Of a DNA stretch of 45,238 bases, positions 15,255 through 24,401 are shown in pieces. The notes beneath the pieces are model-generated. The model saw only the letters and a list, made by a program, of their open reading frames with translations, did no database searches and was not told the DNA's origin. This DNA is from Novosphingobium sp. (GTDB taxonomy: Bacteria; Pseudomonadota; Alphaproteobacteria; Sphingomonadales; Sphingomonadaceae). Where the stretch lies: NCBI GenBank assembly GCA_026400375.1, contig JAPLPG010000203.1, positions 1 through 45,238 on the forward strand, written 5' to 3'. Numbering within the stretch: the stretch's first letter is position 1; each line of letters begins with the position of its first letter. The position numbers were made by a program, and so were the translations under genes.

Positions 15255-17888
15255 TTAATCATTGATCCCGAGAATCGCCCGGCGAATTGGGCCTTTGGAA
15301 AATACCTTGTATTGATTAGTCCATGGATGGTTGGCACCAGGGTTTGCAGGGTCAACAGTACCGTTCAGGGTAGGAGTGCCGATAGGCGTTCCTGCTGGCA
15401 GACCTTCGTAACCGGTCGAACTGGCAATGGCCCATTTATCACGAGTACCTGGGGCGCTGCATTCCGCGCCAATTACGAAGTCTGGGCCGCTCGGCGGCGT
15501 GCAGGTAAACGCGCGTGATGCCAGACCGGCCGGCACCGCTGGGGTGATCGTCCACACCCCAACACCGTTCGCAGCCGCAGTCGCGCTGTTGTAGCCTTGG
15601 AATGTACCGGTGTAGCCTTGACCATCGGTGACGGTATCGCCGACAGCCGGCAAGCGGCCGTTGTTGAGCGCGGTGATAGTCATCTGCGTGTTGTTGATGC
15701 TGGCGGTGATCTGCGATGGCGCCACGCCAACGACCTGATTCTGTTGCCATACACGGAACCAGTCGCCGAGACCTTGTGTCGATTCCGGGTTCGAGCCATT
15801 CGTCATGCCCCATTCTGCGCCGATAGTTTGATTCGCCGTCGTGGCGAAAGAATCTGTCGATGTCGTGATTACCGGCGGGATGATCAGGTCAATGACCTTG
15901 ACGCCGGGGGAGTTGGTGCGAATCTGCGGAATCAACTGGCGATGGAACGTCTGTATGTTGAGGTATTGGGTCCGGCTGGTACTGCCGTTCAGTACGCCTA
16001 CATCGTTGAAGCCCATCGAAATCACAAGATGGGTGAAGTACTTCCACAGGTCATAGGTGCGCTTGTTGGTGCCCGCATACGCGCCAGTGCTGTTACCCGG
16101 CGTAGCCATGTGGCCGCAAGCGACAACACGGCTTGGCCCGAAAGCCGCACGCGAGAAGCCCCTCGCCTTGACCGGAGCGGCTTCTTGCGTATCCGAACTG
16201 CCTGCTGCGAGCGAATCCCCCCAGGAACCAAGGGCGATAAAGGTCGATGGGTCAACAGGCTCGCCGACCAGCATCGGCGCATAGCCAAAACCTTGAGTGA
16301 AGACGCTTCCACCTGGGCCAGTAATAGCCGTCATTGGACCGGCGGCATTGATAGTGTTCTTTGCCGTCACGGTGTCGGGGTTGAACCAGGTGCAGAACTG
16401 GCGGGTGTCATCGGCAATCGTGACGCTGGTGCCCATGTTGTCCGTCGTGGCGGAGCGCACTTTCTCGTATCGGACAAAAACTTCTTCACCGCTCGGCCAG
16501 ATCCCATTGGTGATGCCCGCCGGGGTCAAGTCGATGATGTCAGACAAAACGTCTCGTTCATCCGACGCCAAGGCGCGGGACTGTACGCCGTTAAACAGCA
16601 CGGGGATTGCTACGCCGCGAATCTCCACAGCATAGATGCCCGTATCCGGCGAAAGCAAGGTATCGCCGCCATTGCCATTTGAGAAAGTAGGCAAACGCAT
16701 GCGCATATTGCGTACTGGGTCGCCGATAACGTGCACGTTGCGACCTTGCGTTGCGCGGGTGCTGCCGATGCTTTGCGTGGTCGAGTTCGGCGATTTCCAG
16801 TTTGTGATAGCCAGCCGGGGCGCCGATGCAGTCGGCGTCACCGCATCTGCCTGCGCCGAAGGAGGCCCGAAGCCTGCGGAATTCTGCGTCTTGACGGTGC
16901 CGGTATATGGCGTGCCGGCCGGCGCGGTGATCACCTGCGGGTTCGTTGTCAGCGCCGTGGTGTTGCCGTTGATGTCGGTCCAAACGTTGCCGGTGATGGT
17001 CGTGCCATTCGCTGCGCCTGGGGTCCACGCCAGGCTGACCGCGCCGGCCATCGCTGTCAGCACAGGTTTTGCGGGTTGACCAGGCAACACCGCAAATACT
17101 GGAGTTACGCTATTCGACACCCCCGACACTGGGCCCGCGCCCTCGCCGTTGTTTGCGCGCGCGGTGGCCGTGACGGCGAGGCCGTTTGGCGTGGTGATGT
17201 CGACCGTGGTCGCGCTGCCGAGCGCTACGCCCGTGGCGCCATTGCTCAGTGTGACGATGGTGTCGCGGATGGCCGATCCGTTCGACGCGGCGGCAGCCCA
17301 GGTTGCCGTCACCTTGCCGTTGCCGGCTGCCAGAGTCAGACTGGTCGGCGCGCCTGGACGGGCTGGCGTGACGAACGCGGTTGGCGTCACGCTGGCGCTG
17401 GCCGTCGATGCGACGCTCTTGCCGAAGCCGTTGATGGCCTTGGCCGTGGCGGTGACGGCGACGCCGGCGGGTGCGTTGACGGTGATCGTGGTGGTCTCAC
17501 CGAGCTGCACCTGGCCGGTGGAGAGCGTCACCTCGTAGCCGGTGATCGCCGTGCCGCCGTTGCTGCCCGGCGCGGTCAGGGTGGCCAGTACGCCGCCGGC
17601 GATGGCCGTCAGCGCGATGCCGGTCGGCGCGCCTGGCGCGGCGATACCCGAGAAGCCGCTGATAATCTTGCCGGTGCTGTCGGCGATGCCCAGCGGGACG
17701 CCGTCAGGCGCATAGGCCACGTTACCCTGCATGGTGTTCGCCGGCAGCTGGTAATCATACGGCACGCCGCCCGACAGGTCGGTGGTGGCGTTCCCGCCCG
17801 CCACCAGCGCAGTCTCGGTGCCCGACGCCAGCGTGACGTTGGTGTTTGGCTTGAACTGCCGATAGGTGGAGAGCAGGCGAATGGTCAT
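15255..17888 (-). CDS. Fn3-repeat and SGNH-hydrolase virion protein (head fibre candidate)
   Basis: An 877-residue protein between the capsid and connector genes, where no enzyme is normally found. Residues 1-80 are a beta-rich N-terminal anchor. Three fibronectin-type-III-like domains follow, beginning near 83, 178 and 267. From about 390 to the end is an SGNH/GDSL-type hydrolase. Its block I is GSWGDSLAAG (Ser559), block III MGFNDV (Asn628) and the late His is in NHPW (His854). The usual Asp three residues before the His is Gly here, so a dyad or an unusual triad is implied. A small beta module (about 725-795, ITASINNTQMTITALNNG) is inserted in the hydrolase. Likely a capsid-attached fibre that binds and de-acylates glycans. 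Confidence 0.75.
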   Translation of the reverse strand: MTIRLLSTYRQFKPNTNVTLASGTETALVAGGNATTDLSGGVPYDYQLPANTMQGNVAYAPDGVPLGIADSTGKIISGFSGIAAPGAPTGIALTAIAGGVLATLTAPGSNGGTAITGYEVTLSTGQVQLGETTTITVNAPAGVAVTATAKAINGFGKSVASTASASVTPTAFVTPARPGAPTSLTLAAGNGKVTATWAAAASNGSAIRDTIVTLSNGATGVALGSATTVDITTPNGLAVTATARANNGEGAGPVSGVSNSVTPVFAVLPGQPAKPVLTAMAGAVSLAWTPGAANGTTITGNVWTDINGNTTALTTNPQVITAPAGTPYTGTVKTQNSAGFGPPSAQADAVTPTASAPRLAITNWKSPNSTTQSIGSTRATQGRNVHVIGDPVRNMRMRLPTFSNGNGGDTLLSPDTGIYAVEIRGVAIPVLFNGVQSRALASDERDVLSDIIDLTPAGITNGIWPSGEEVFVRYEKVRSATTDNMGTSVTIADDTRQFCTWFNPDTVTAKNTINAAGPMTAITGPGGSVFTQGFGYAPMLVGEPVDPSTFIALGSWGDSLAAGSSDTQEAAPVKARGFSRAAFGPSRVVACGHMATPGNSTGAYAGTNKRTYDLWKYFTHLVISMGFNDVGVLNGSTSRTQYLNIQTFHRQLIPQIRTNSPGVKVIDLIIPPVITTSTDSFATTANQTIGAEWGMTNGSNPESTQGLGDWFRVWQQNQVVGVAPSQITASINNTQMTITALNNGRLPAVGDTVTDGQGYTGTFQGYNSATAAANGVGVWTITPAVPAGLASRAFTCTPPSGPDFVIGAECSAPGTRDKWAIASSTGYEGLPAGTPIGTPTLNGTVDPANPGANHPWTNQYKVFSKGPIRRAILGIND

Positions 17889-17890
17889 GA

Positions 17891-18148
17891 TTAGCGGGCT
17901 TTCTTGTTGGCTGGCGCGGCGGCCATTTTGTTCTTCGGTGCGTCTTCCATCTTCTCGCCGCCGACGAGATCGTCGAGGTCGTCCTGGCTATCGGTGACGC
18001 CGGTTTGCGGTGCGACTTCTTCGATCGTAACGAGGCCGGCTTTCACCATGTCGGCCATATCGCCGGGGGTGGCTTCCACCACGTCGCCCTTCACGTACTG
18101 CGTGCGGCCGTGGGTAAAACTGTCGAGTGCGATTGCGGTACTGTACAT
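17891..18148 (-). CDS. small head-associated protein
   Basis: An 85-residue protein that begins MYSTAIALDSFTHGRTQYVK with a compact beta-like first half (residues 1-45) and an unstructured charged C-terminus ending APANKKAR. ATG at 18148 has AGGAG at ideal distance. It is located directly after the major capsid gene, where many phages have a head-stabilising or neck protein. No firm family. It may anchor or assist the Fn3/SGNH protein encoded three bases later. Confidence 0.6.
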   Translation of the reverse strand: MYSTAIALDSFTHGRTQYVKGDVVEATPGDMADMVKAGLVTIEEVAPQTGVTDSQDDLDDLVGGEKMEDAPKNKMAAAPANKKAR

Positions 18149-18199
18149 ATTGATCTCCTGGCTGTTCAAAAAGCCGGGGCGCTAACCCCGGCCGTTTCC

Positions 18200-19369
18200 T
18201 TACGCTACCAGCGCGCCCTTGATCCGGGCTTGTGGGCGCCAGTCCACCAGGGCCAGGCGTTCTTCGGCCATGATGGTGACCTTGTTTTCCTGGAAGTCGG
18301 TACCGTTTTCCGTCGATACCACGACGTTCGCGTCTTCGCGGTCGAAGATCTGCGCCGACTGGCGGAAGTTACCGGCCAGGAATTGACCCTGCGTCATCGC
18401 CAGGGTGGTGACGATGCGACGGCCCCACAGCGTCGGCGCCAGGGTGCCCTGCGGATTGCCGATGATGTAGCGGCCCTGGGTGTCCTTCAGCAGTTCGATC
18501 TTGGCCCAGTTCGACGGGTGCAGGATCGCGGCGTCAGCCGGCAGCAAGGCCAGTTCGCCTTGCAGGAAGGCCAGTCGCAGACGGTCAATATCGGTCTCGG
18601 TGCCGGCCGGGGCGATCGGCTGGACGTAGGCGGTGGCGGTGGTGTAGATGCCGGCCAGATTCTGGCCAACGCCCGAACCCATCAGCAGCTGCACGTCTTC
18701 CACATACGACAGGCCATAGCGCAGGCGCTCGTCGATCATCGACTGCATGGCCGGCGCATCGTCCAGGATCTCGGTGGTAGCCTTGATCCAGTGCGCCAGT
18801 TTGATGACCTTGGCGTCCTTCGCCTCGAAGGTCAGATCCGATTCCGGCTTGGTGGTGCCCTCGGCCACTGGTGCCGCGTTGTTGGTGAACACCAGCTCGC
18901 GGTAGTATTGGATCAAGTTCGACGAGGTGCGGCCGGGTGCCAGCAAGTCGCGCACCGTGGCCGGGCGCATCGGCAGGGCCAGCACGCCAGCTTGACGATC
19001 CGGCGCGATCAGCGTGCCGCCGCTGGCGGTCAGGCTGGAGATTTGCTTGACGTCGACGCGCAGCTCATGGCCGACGCGCAGGCGCTCGCCTGCTTGGCGC
19101 GACTTGAATTGCTGGCTCTCGATGAAGTTGTAGCCGGGGGTATTCGGCGACGCCTTGGTTTCTTCGTGGCGGCGGGCCATCTTCTGGATCAGGTCGTCCA
19201 GTTCGGCGCGCGCTTCGTTCTGCTTGGTCATCAGCTCGTCGACAACACCCTTGGTGCTTTCCGACATTTGAATGCCGCGTTCGGCTTCGGCGACAGCCTT
19301 CTCGGCTTTTTCGCGTACTTGGTCGGTCAGCTTATCGACTGCTTTTTGAATTTCGGACAAATCGGACAT
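18200..19369 (-). CDS. major capsid protein, HK97 fold
   Basis: A 389-residue protein. Residues 1-70 form a coiled coil (scaffolding delta domain) that the prohead protease should remove. The mature part starts around 85-105, with conserved features of HK97-type capsid proteins: RPATVRDLLAPGRT, NNAAPVAEGTTKPES, and the TEILDDAPAMQSMIDERLRYG helix. A late LAGNFRQSAQIFDRED strand leads to the C-terminal ALVDWRPQAR segment. AAAGGA precedes ATG. It follows the protease and portal genes in HK97 order. Confidence 0.95.
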   Translation of the reverse strand: MSDLSEIQKAVDKLTDQVREKAEKAVAEAERGIQMSESTKGVVDELMTKQNEARAELDDLIQKMARRHEETKASPNTPGYNFIESQQFKSRQAGERLRVGHELRVDVKQISSLTASGGTLIAPDRQAGVLALPMRPATVRDLLAPGRTSSNLIQYYRELVFTNNAAPVAEGTTKPESDLTFEAKDAKVIKLAHWIKATTEILDDAPAMQSMIDERLRYGLSYVEDVQLLMGSGVGQNLAGIYTTATAYVQPIAPAGTETDIDRLRLAFLQGELALLPADAAILHPSNWAKIELLKDTQGRYIIGNPQGTLAPTLWGRRIVTTLAMTQGQFLAGNFRQSAQIFDREDANVVVSTENGTDFQENKVTIMAEERLALVDWRPQARIKGALVA

Positions 19370-19391
19370 GTTGTTTCCTTTGGGGGTAGAT

Positions 19392-20057
19392 TTAAATTTT
19401 CACGCTCTGGAACAAGGCCAGCACCGCGCTCAGATCATCGCCTTTGACGCTGTCAGGATCCCCCCGCAGCAATGGTTGCAGGCCGCGAGTGGCGATTTTT
19501 TCGGCCTGCGACTTGGAGAACCCGCCTGCATCCCGCAGGAAGTCCTCGAATTCGCGCAAGGTCGGCAGCGTGCCGGCCTCGATCATGCTTTTGACGTCGG
19601 TCATACGGGCCGCGTCGTTCATCGGGTTGGTGACCACGCTGATCTCCACCAGGTCCAGTTCATGTAAGGTGGTGATGCCGGTCTTCTTGTTGTAGCTGTC
19701 GCGCTTGATGCGGTAGCCGATCGACAGCCCGGTGATGGTCTTGGTCTTCATGCCCTTGTGGGCGATGCGCGCGTAGGGCGCATCGTCGATCCACAGGTCG
19801 GAGTCGCCCAGCAGGCCGTGCTTGTCCTCGGTCAGGTTCGACCACGCGCCGATCGGCTCGTCGGTCTTGTGCTGCCACAAGGTCGGCACCGAGCGACCCG
19901 ACTTGCCCCACAGTTCCAGGCTTTTGCCGAAGGCGCCGAACTCGACGACATCGCCGCCCTTGTCCACGTTGCCGAAAACCGAGCCGTAACCGGAGAAGCG
20001 GCCGGTGTCGGTCAAGCTTTTCAGGTCCAGGTCAATCGATTTGGTCAAGTAGTTCAT
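19392..20057 (-). CDS. prohead protease (HK97 family, S78)
   Basis: A 221-residue serine protease that matures the capsid. The N-terminal block GRFSGYGSVFGNVDKGGDVV, the WQHKTDEPIG segment with its His, and the TGLSIGYRI strand containing the nucleophile Ser are all typical. ISVVTNPMND is the conserved end of the catalytic core. The last 60 residues are a helical tail. It overlaps the portal gene (ATGA). Confidence 0.93.
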   Translation of the reverse strand: MNYLTKSIDLDLKSLTDTGRFSGYGSVFGNVDKGGDVVEFGAFGKSLELWGKSGRSVPTLWQHKTDEPIGAWSNLTEDKHGLLGDSDLWIDDAPYARIAHKGMKTKTITGLSIGYRIKRDSYNKKTGITTLHELDLVEISVVTNPMNDAARMTDVKSMIEAGTLPTLREFEDFLRDAGGFSKSQAEKIATRGLQPLLRGDPDSVKGDDLSAVLALFQSVKI

Positions 20058-21361
20058 GCTGGCGGGTTTCCTGTAGTGTCTTGCGCGATTGTATCAGGGT
20101 TTTGCGTCGTGCTAGTGATTTTTCCTACCATGTCGAGCGGGATCATGTTGCTTTGCATGAACAGGTTGTCACCACCCGGCAATGGCTCCAGATTCTCCAG
20201 TGACCGGCAGAAGTTCGGAGTGTACACGGCGGCCTTGATCATCTTGTCGTAGTACGCCGAGCGGCCGCTGCTGTCCATGCGGAAGAAACCCTCGCGGCTG
20301 AATTCGGCGAAGTAGCGCGTGCGCTCGGCCGGCGTTAGCAGGTTCTTGGCGATGCTCTGCTCTATGCCGACGCAATCCGGGTCGATGACGTACTGCAGGA
20401 ATCCGAGATTTTGCTGCTCGCGGCCGGTGCCCCAGTTCGACACGGCCGTGCCGTGGCCGATCATGGCCGGCGGGACGCCATACCACCGGCACAGATCCTC
20501 GACGCTGGCGCTGACCTGCTCCATCAACTGGGCGTCCACCGGGTTGATGGTCAGCTGCTTGTACTGCGCGCCACCTTCCATCAGGTATTGGCGGCCGAGC
20601 GTCGCGTCGCCGAAAACGCCGTCGATCATGGCGGTCTGTATCTGCGCGCGCTGGTCCTTGGTCAAGATCTCGTTGACCGTGACCACACCTGACGGGCGCA
20701 TGTTGCCGTTGAACAGGGTGGACGACGCCGCCTCCGCGCTGGTGGCGCGCGCCATGGACCGGGCGCCCACGCCGATCGGAGACAGGCCGGTCAAACCGTC
20801 CTCGGTGAAGCCCTTAATGTGCCAGATGTCGCGCTCGGAATAGACCTTTTGCCCGCTCTGATCGGCGTAAATGAACTGCACATCGCCGTTGGCCGGGCGC
20901 CGGACGGTCATGCGGCCGGGGTCGAGCGGGTCGAGCGACACGATGCGGGCGCCGCTGAAGGTCTTCAGGACGTAGGCATTGCCCCAAGTGTCGAGGCGCA
21001 CCTGGATCGAATTCCAGAAGTCGCGCGCCGTCATGTCGGCATTCGGGGAGTCGTGCAGGAGGCGATACAGCGGGTGATCGCGCGCCACGCGGCGGGACTC
21101 GCGCCCGTTGACCTCGGTGCGCTCGTACAGGAACAGTGGCAGGGTGGAAATGGCGTTCGATTTGAGCTTGACGCAGGCCCATACGGTGGATAGCTGCAGC
21201 GCGCGGTCGATGCGCGGGGTGTTGTCGCCGATGTTGTAGCTGCCGTTCGTCACATCGCGGTTGCCGGGGTCGCGGTCGATCTGTCGATAGGCGAGCGCGT
21301 CGCGGATCGAGAAGTAAATCGCCTTGAGCGAGAAGCCCTTTGGCTTTCCTTTGTCGCTCAT
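20054..21361 (-). CDS. portal protein, HK97 family
   Basis: A 435-residue protein. It has the family pattern: AWACVKLKSNAISTLPLFLY near the start, HPLYRLLHDSPNADMTARDF, DIWHIKGFTEDGLTGLSPI in the middle, and EDLCRWYGVPPAMIGHG later. It forms the dodecamer at the packaging vertex. It overlaps the large terminase stop at its start and the protease at its end (ATGA on both sides). Confidence 0.95.
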   Translation of the reverse strand: MSDKGKPKGFSLKAIYFSIRDALAYRQIDRDPGNRDVTNGSYNIGDNTPRIDRALQLSTVWACVKLKSNAISTLPLFLYERTEVNGRESRRVARDHPLYRLLHDSPNADMTARDFWNSIQVRLDTWGNAYVLKTFSGARIVSLDPLDPGRMTVRRPANGDVQFIYADQSGQKVYSERDIWHIKGFTEDGLTGLSPIGVGARSMARATSAEAASSTLFNGNMRPSGVVTVNEILTKDQRAQIQTAMIDGVFGDATLGRQYLMEGGAQYKQLTINPVDAQLMEQVSASVEDLCRWYGVPPAMIGHGTAVSNWGTGREQQNLGFLQYVIDPDCVGIEQSIAKNLLTPAERTRYFAEFSREGFFRMDSSGRSAYYDKMIKAAVYTPNFCRSLENLEPLPGGDNLFMQSNMIPLDMVGKITSTTQNPDTIAQDTTGNPPA

Positions 21362-22944
21362 GTCACCGCCATATCCGCAAGGTAATCATCCCATGTCCGT
21401 TTCTCGTTTTCCACTTCCTGCGGCATGACGCCGACGGCCATCGCCAGCGCTACCATACCATCAATGCGGCCCCGCACTGTCTTTTTGTCGAACTTGCGCG
21501 CCCCGCTGTCGCCGACCACTTTGCAATTCCCGGCGCACATACTGAGCACTGGATGGTTACCGTGGCGCAGTTGGGCCTCCAACAGTTTCACCTCCAGGTC
21601 GCGCAGCGCAGGCGTCATAGCGGCCGTTCCTTGGCCGAACTCAACGAACTTGTCCATCTCGTCAACGGAGAACAGCGGTTTTCCTGTTTTTTCGTCGTCT
21701 TTGCGCAACCATTCCTTCAAAAACGCCATCAAATAGCGGTCGAAAGCGAACAGTTTGACATCGAATTTATCGAAAATACGGCGCAATTCCTGGGCCACGT
21801 AGCGGTATTGTATCGCTTTTCCGGGCGTTGTCAGCAAAAATCCTTGCTCATGCCACACGTTATAGGGCACTTTATCGGCCTTGGAGCGCTCCCGCAAGCC
21901 CTGCTCAGGTAGCCAAAAGTACGGATAGACGCTGCCGTTCTCCTCGTCCACCAGCACGGCGGCGGTCAAATCACTGACGCTGGACAAGTCCATGCCGCCG
22001 TACACCGAGGGCCGATCGCCTCGCACTGGCTCGGCGCCGTTGGATTGCCAGGTGGAGCGGGAGACGAACGGGGCCTTGGCCTCCACCCGCTGGTTCAGGT
22101 TCAGATTGCGGAATTCCGGCTCGAACGACGCCAGTTCGGTCGCGTCCTTGTACAAGTCGCGCAGGTCGTCCAGTGACCGGAACACACCGAGGGCTGGATT
22201 GGAGAGCTTCCACGCCTCTTCGTCGCCCAGTGGCACCTCGACCATCACCCCGTCGGCGTCGGGCAGCTCCATCGGCGTCTCGTAGACGTGGCACACCACA
22301 CGGGGGTTCGGGCGCTCGCGCTGGTTGTCGATGATGCGCGACAGCATGTCGTTGTCGGTCGCCGCCTGGGTCGAAATGATGATCTTGAGGCCGTCTTTGT
22401 ACGCACCTTGGGCGGTGTTGAGGGCGGTCACGAAATCGTTGGTCGGGCCTTTCACCTGGCCCATTTCGTCGAAGATGATCACGTAGGGCGACAGGCCGTG
22501 TTTGGTCTTGGCCTCGGCCGACAACGCGGCGAATTCGACATTGCTCTGGACCCCGAGCAGTTGCTTGCCGGACGGGAAGACCTTGCACCGGCTTTCCAGG
22601 GCTGGGTTCAAGTCCACCATCTTGCGCGCGAGTTTGAAGACGATCGCGGCCTGGTCCTTGGACAGCGCGCCGCTGACGATCTGCGTGTTGCGCTTGGCCT
22701 CGGGGCCAACCACGAAGGCCAGCAGCAGCGCTGCGATCAGCGCGGTCTTGCCGTTCTTCCGGCCGATGCTCAACACGGCGGTCTTGGTGCCGTGCGGATT
22801 GTCGAAAACGGCCAGGATGAACTTACGCTGGAATGGCTCCAGTACCATCGGCTGCCCCATGAGGTCGCCTTCAGGAACTACGCAGTACTCAGAAATAAAT
22901 CTGCATACGCGCTCCCCTCGGGTTTCTTTTTTGCGGATGTTCAT
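21358..22944 (-). CDS. terminase large subunit
   Basis: A 528-residue packaging motor. The ATPase has the variant Walker A GRKNGKT at residues 61-67, and the Walker B strand VIIFDEMGQ follows at about 160. The nuclease domain begins near YGGMDLSSVSDLTA and contains further acidic residues (FDRY, GRIDGMVALAMA). ATG at 22944 opens MNIRKKETRGERV, a normal family start; an in-frame extension upstream lies opposite the homing endonuclease gene and looks non-coding. No clear ribosome site precedes it, which may be a scar of that gene's insertion between the terminase genes. Confidence 0.93.
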   Translation of the reverse strand: MNIRKKETRGERVCRFISEYCVVPEGDLMGQPMVLEPFQRKFILAVFDNPHGTKTAVLSIGRKNGKTALIAALLLAFVVGPEAKRNTQIVSGALSKDQAAIVFKLARKMVDLNPALESRCKVFPSGKQLLGVQSNVEFAALSAEAKTKHGLSPYVIIFDEMGQVKGPTNDFVTALNTAQGAYKDGLKIIISTQAATDNDMLSRIIDNQRERPNPRVVCHVYETPMELPDADGVMVEVPLGDEEAWKLSNPALGVFRSLDDLRDLYKDATELASFEPEFRNLNLNQRVEAKAPFVSRSTWQSNGAEPVRGDRPSVYGGMDLSSVSDLTAAVLVDEENGSVYPYFWLPEQGLRERSKADKVPYNVWHEQGFLLTTPGKAIQYRYVAQELRRIFDKFDVKLFAFDRYLMAFLKEWLRKDDEKTGKPLFSVDEMDKFVEFGQGTAAMTPALRDLEVKLLEAQLRHGNHPVLSMCAGNCKVVGDSGARKFDKKTVRGRIDGMVALAMAVGVMPQEVENEKRTWDDYLADMAVT

Positions 22945-22983
22945 GCTATTATCGCTTTTATCGAAACTTATTGAGTGAACAAA

Positions 22984-23778
22984 ATGGGCGCTGCAATCGA
23001 CATAACAGGTGAAAAATTCGGGCGTTTGACCGCCATCGGGCTGCTGCCGAAGCCAAACCCCAAGCGTATCTGGTCTTTCGCGTGCGACTGCGGGGGTAGC
23101 GCAACCCTTACCGCCGGCGTCGTGCGGCACGGAAAAACCAGGTCTTGCGGCTGCCTCAGAAAAGAAACTACTGCCGCCACGCGGCGCCGGGATTTAACGG
23201 GCATGGTGGTAGGCCGCCTGACCGTGCTGGGGTTGGCTGCTGACCGCCACAGCCATAACCGCATAGCGTGGGATTGCCTCTGTGAATGTGGCGTCCGCAC
23301 TACCAAAAACACACATGCCCTCGGAAAGAAAAACCCTACGCTGTCCTGCGGCTGCGTGCGGCGCGAACAAATGCGCGCGCTTGGCCTTTCAAGTCGGAAA
23401 GAAAATCCGCTTAGTAAGGCCAAAGCCCACCAGGCCGCACGGCGTAAAAAGCGCAGGGCTAACCCGGTCGTCGCCGTAGCTGAGCGCATGTCGCGGATGC
23501 TTTGCTGGGCGCTGGCCGGTGTCGATGCCGTGAAGTCCGGCACCACTTTCGACGCCTTGGGGTACACCCCCGCCGATTTGAAAGCCCACTTGGAAAAGCA
23601 ATTCACCGAGGGCATGTCCTGGGGTAACCGCGACCAGTGGGAGATCGACCACATCACCCCGATATCCTCCGCGCGCACGCCCGAGGATGTGATGGCGCTG
23701 AACCAGTTGTGGAACTTGCGGCCACTGTGGGCGGACCTGAACAACGCGAAAAAGAATCGGCGCGAGTTTCTCATTTGA
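22984..23778 (+). CDS. HNH homing-type endonuclease between the terminase genes
   Basis: A 264-residue protein on the opposite strand to its neighbours. It has two copies of a DNA-binding module: DITGEKFGRLTAIG, CDCG, SCGCLRKE at residues 5-60, and RDLTGMVVGRLTVLG, CECG, SCGCVRRE at 65-125. A basic linker (QAARRKKRRANP) leads to a C-terminal HNH nuclease (WEIDHITPIS, then NQLWNLRPLWADLNNAKKN). ATG at 22984 is preferred; a GTG at 22975 is also in frame. Its end overlaps the small terminase end by 8 bases. Its position, antisense direction and domain set mark it as a selfish homing gene. Confidence 0.85.
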   Translation: MGAAIDITGEKFGRLTAIGLLPKPNPKRIWSFACDCGGSATLTAGVVRHGKTRSCGCLRKETTAATRRRDLTGMVVGRLTVLGLAADRHSHNRIAWDCLCECGVRTTKNTHALGKKNPTLSCGCVRREQMRALGLSSRKENPLSKAKAHQAARRKKRRANPVVAVAERMSRMLCWALAGVDAVKSGTTFDALGYTPADLKAHLEKQFTEGMSWGNRDQWEIDHITPISSARTPEDVMALNQLWNLRPLWADLNNAKKNRREFLI

Positions 23779-24238
23779 GCAACGAATCCTCTTCTTGCTC
23801 GACCTCGTCGCGCAGCTTACGTGCGCCGGCCTCAAGTTTGCGCTTCGCGGTCGGCGCGCGCGGGTCACCGGTGGCGCGGCCAATCATCTGCAGCGATCGG
23901 CCGAGGGCCATCTGCCGGCGCGCCAACTGCTCGCTGATCGACACCAGCGGATTGGCCACGCGCGTCCCGCGCTCGTTCATCGTCACCCGGCCCTCAAGCA
24001 GCAATTCGGCGCGCACCTCGTCCTGGTCGACCATGCACTCGGCCATCTGCGCGGCGACGGTGAGCTGGTGCTCGTTCCACTCCTCGCGTGCACGCGCGCG
24101 CACAATGTCCGCGAAATACGGTTCGGCATTCGCAGAAAGTTGCACATGGGCCGGCGGGCGCAAGTCCGGCGACGCTGCATTTTTTGCCGCGTTGACCATT
24201 GCGGTTGCGCTATCGGATCGGGTTTTACGTGGTGGCAT
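23771..24238 (-). CDS. terminase small subunit
   Basis: A 155-residue protein from MPPRKTRSDSATAMVNAAKN with a helical core (EPYFADIVRARAREEWNEHQ and following) and a charged coiled C-terminus (KRKLEAGARKLRDEVEQEED). This is a phage small-terminase layout: it binds the packaging site and loads the large subunit. The homing endonuclease gene now separates it from the large subunit gene, so direct translational coupling is lost. Its start overlaps a 58-residue gene by 14 bases. Confidence 0.75.
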   Translation of the reverse strand: MPPRKTRSDSATAMVNAAKNAASPDLRPPAHVQLSANAEPYFADIVRARAREEWNEHQLTVAAQMAECMVDQDEVRAELLLEGRVTMNERGTRVANPLVSISEQLARRQMALGRSLQMIGRATGDPRAPTAKRKLEAGARKLRDEVEQEEDSLLK

Positions 24239-24401
24239 TTTCGGCCTCGGCGATGCGGTTCATTTCGGCCATGATTGCGGCGCGCAGAGCGCGGCGGCCA
24301 TCAGGCAATTTTTCGGCGCCGGTCGCGATCAGGTTGGCCGCCGCGCGTCGGGCCAAGTCCCGGAGTCCTTCACGTACTACGCGTTTTTCTTCGTGGTTCA
24401 T
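24225..24401 (-). CDS. hypothetical 58-residue helical protein
   Basis: Begins MNHEEKRVVREGLRDLARRA and ends MNRIAEAENATT. It is highly charged and predicted all-helical, and overlaps the small terminase start. AAGG lies upstream of the ATG. It could be a packaging accessory protein by position. No family recognised. Confidence 0.55.
   Translation of the reverse strand: MNHEEKRVVREGLRDLARRAAANLIATGAEKLPDGRRALRAAIMAEMNRIAEAENATT

Noticed and set aside
16731..17894. 387-codon open frame opposite the Fn3/SGNH gene
   Set aside because: Extremely Arg/Gly-rich, low-complexity reading of the complementary strand.
18005..19447. 480-codon open frame opposite the capsid gene
   Set aside because: Runs across several minus-strand genes and their starts; no motif, no start signal.
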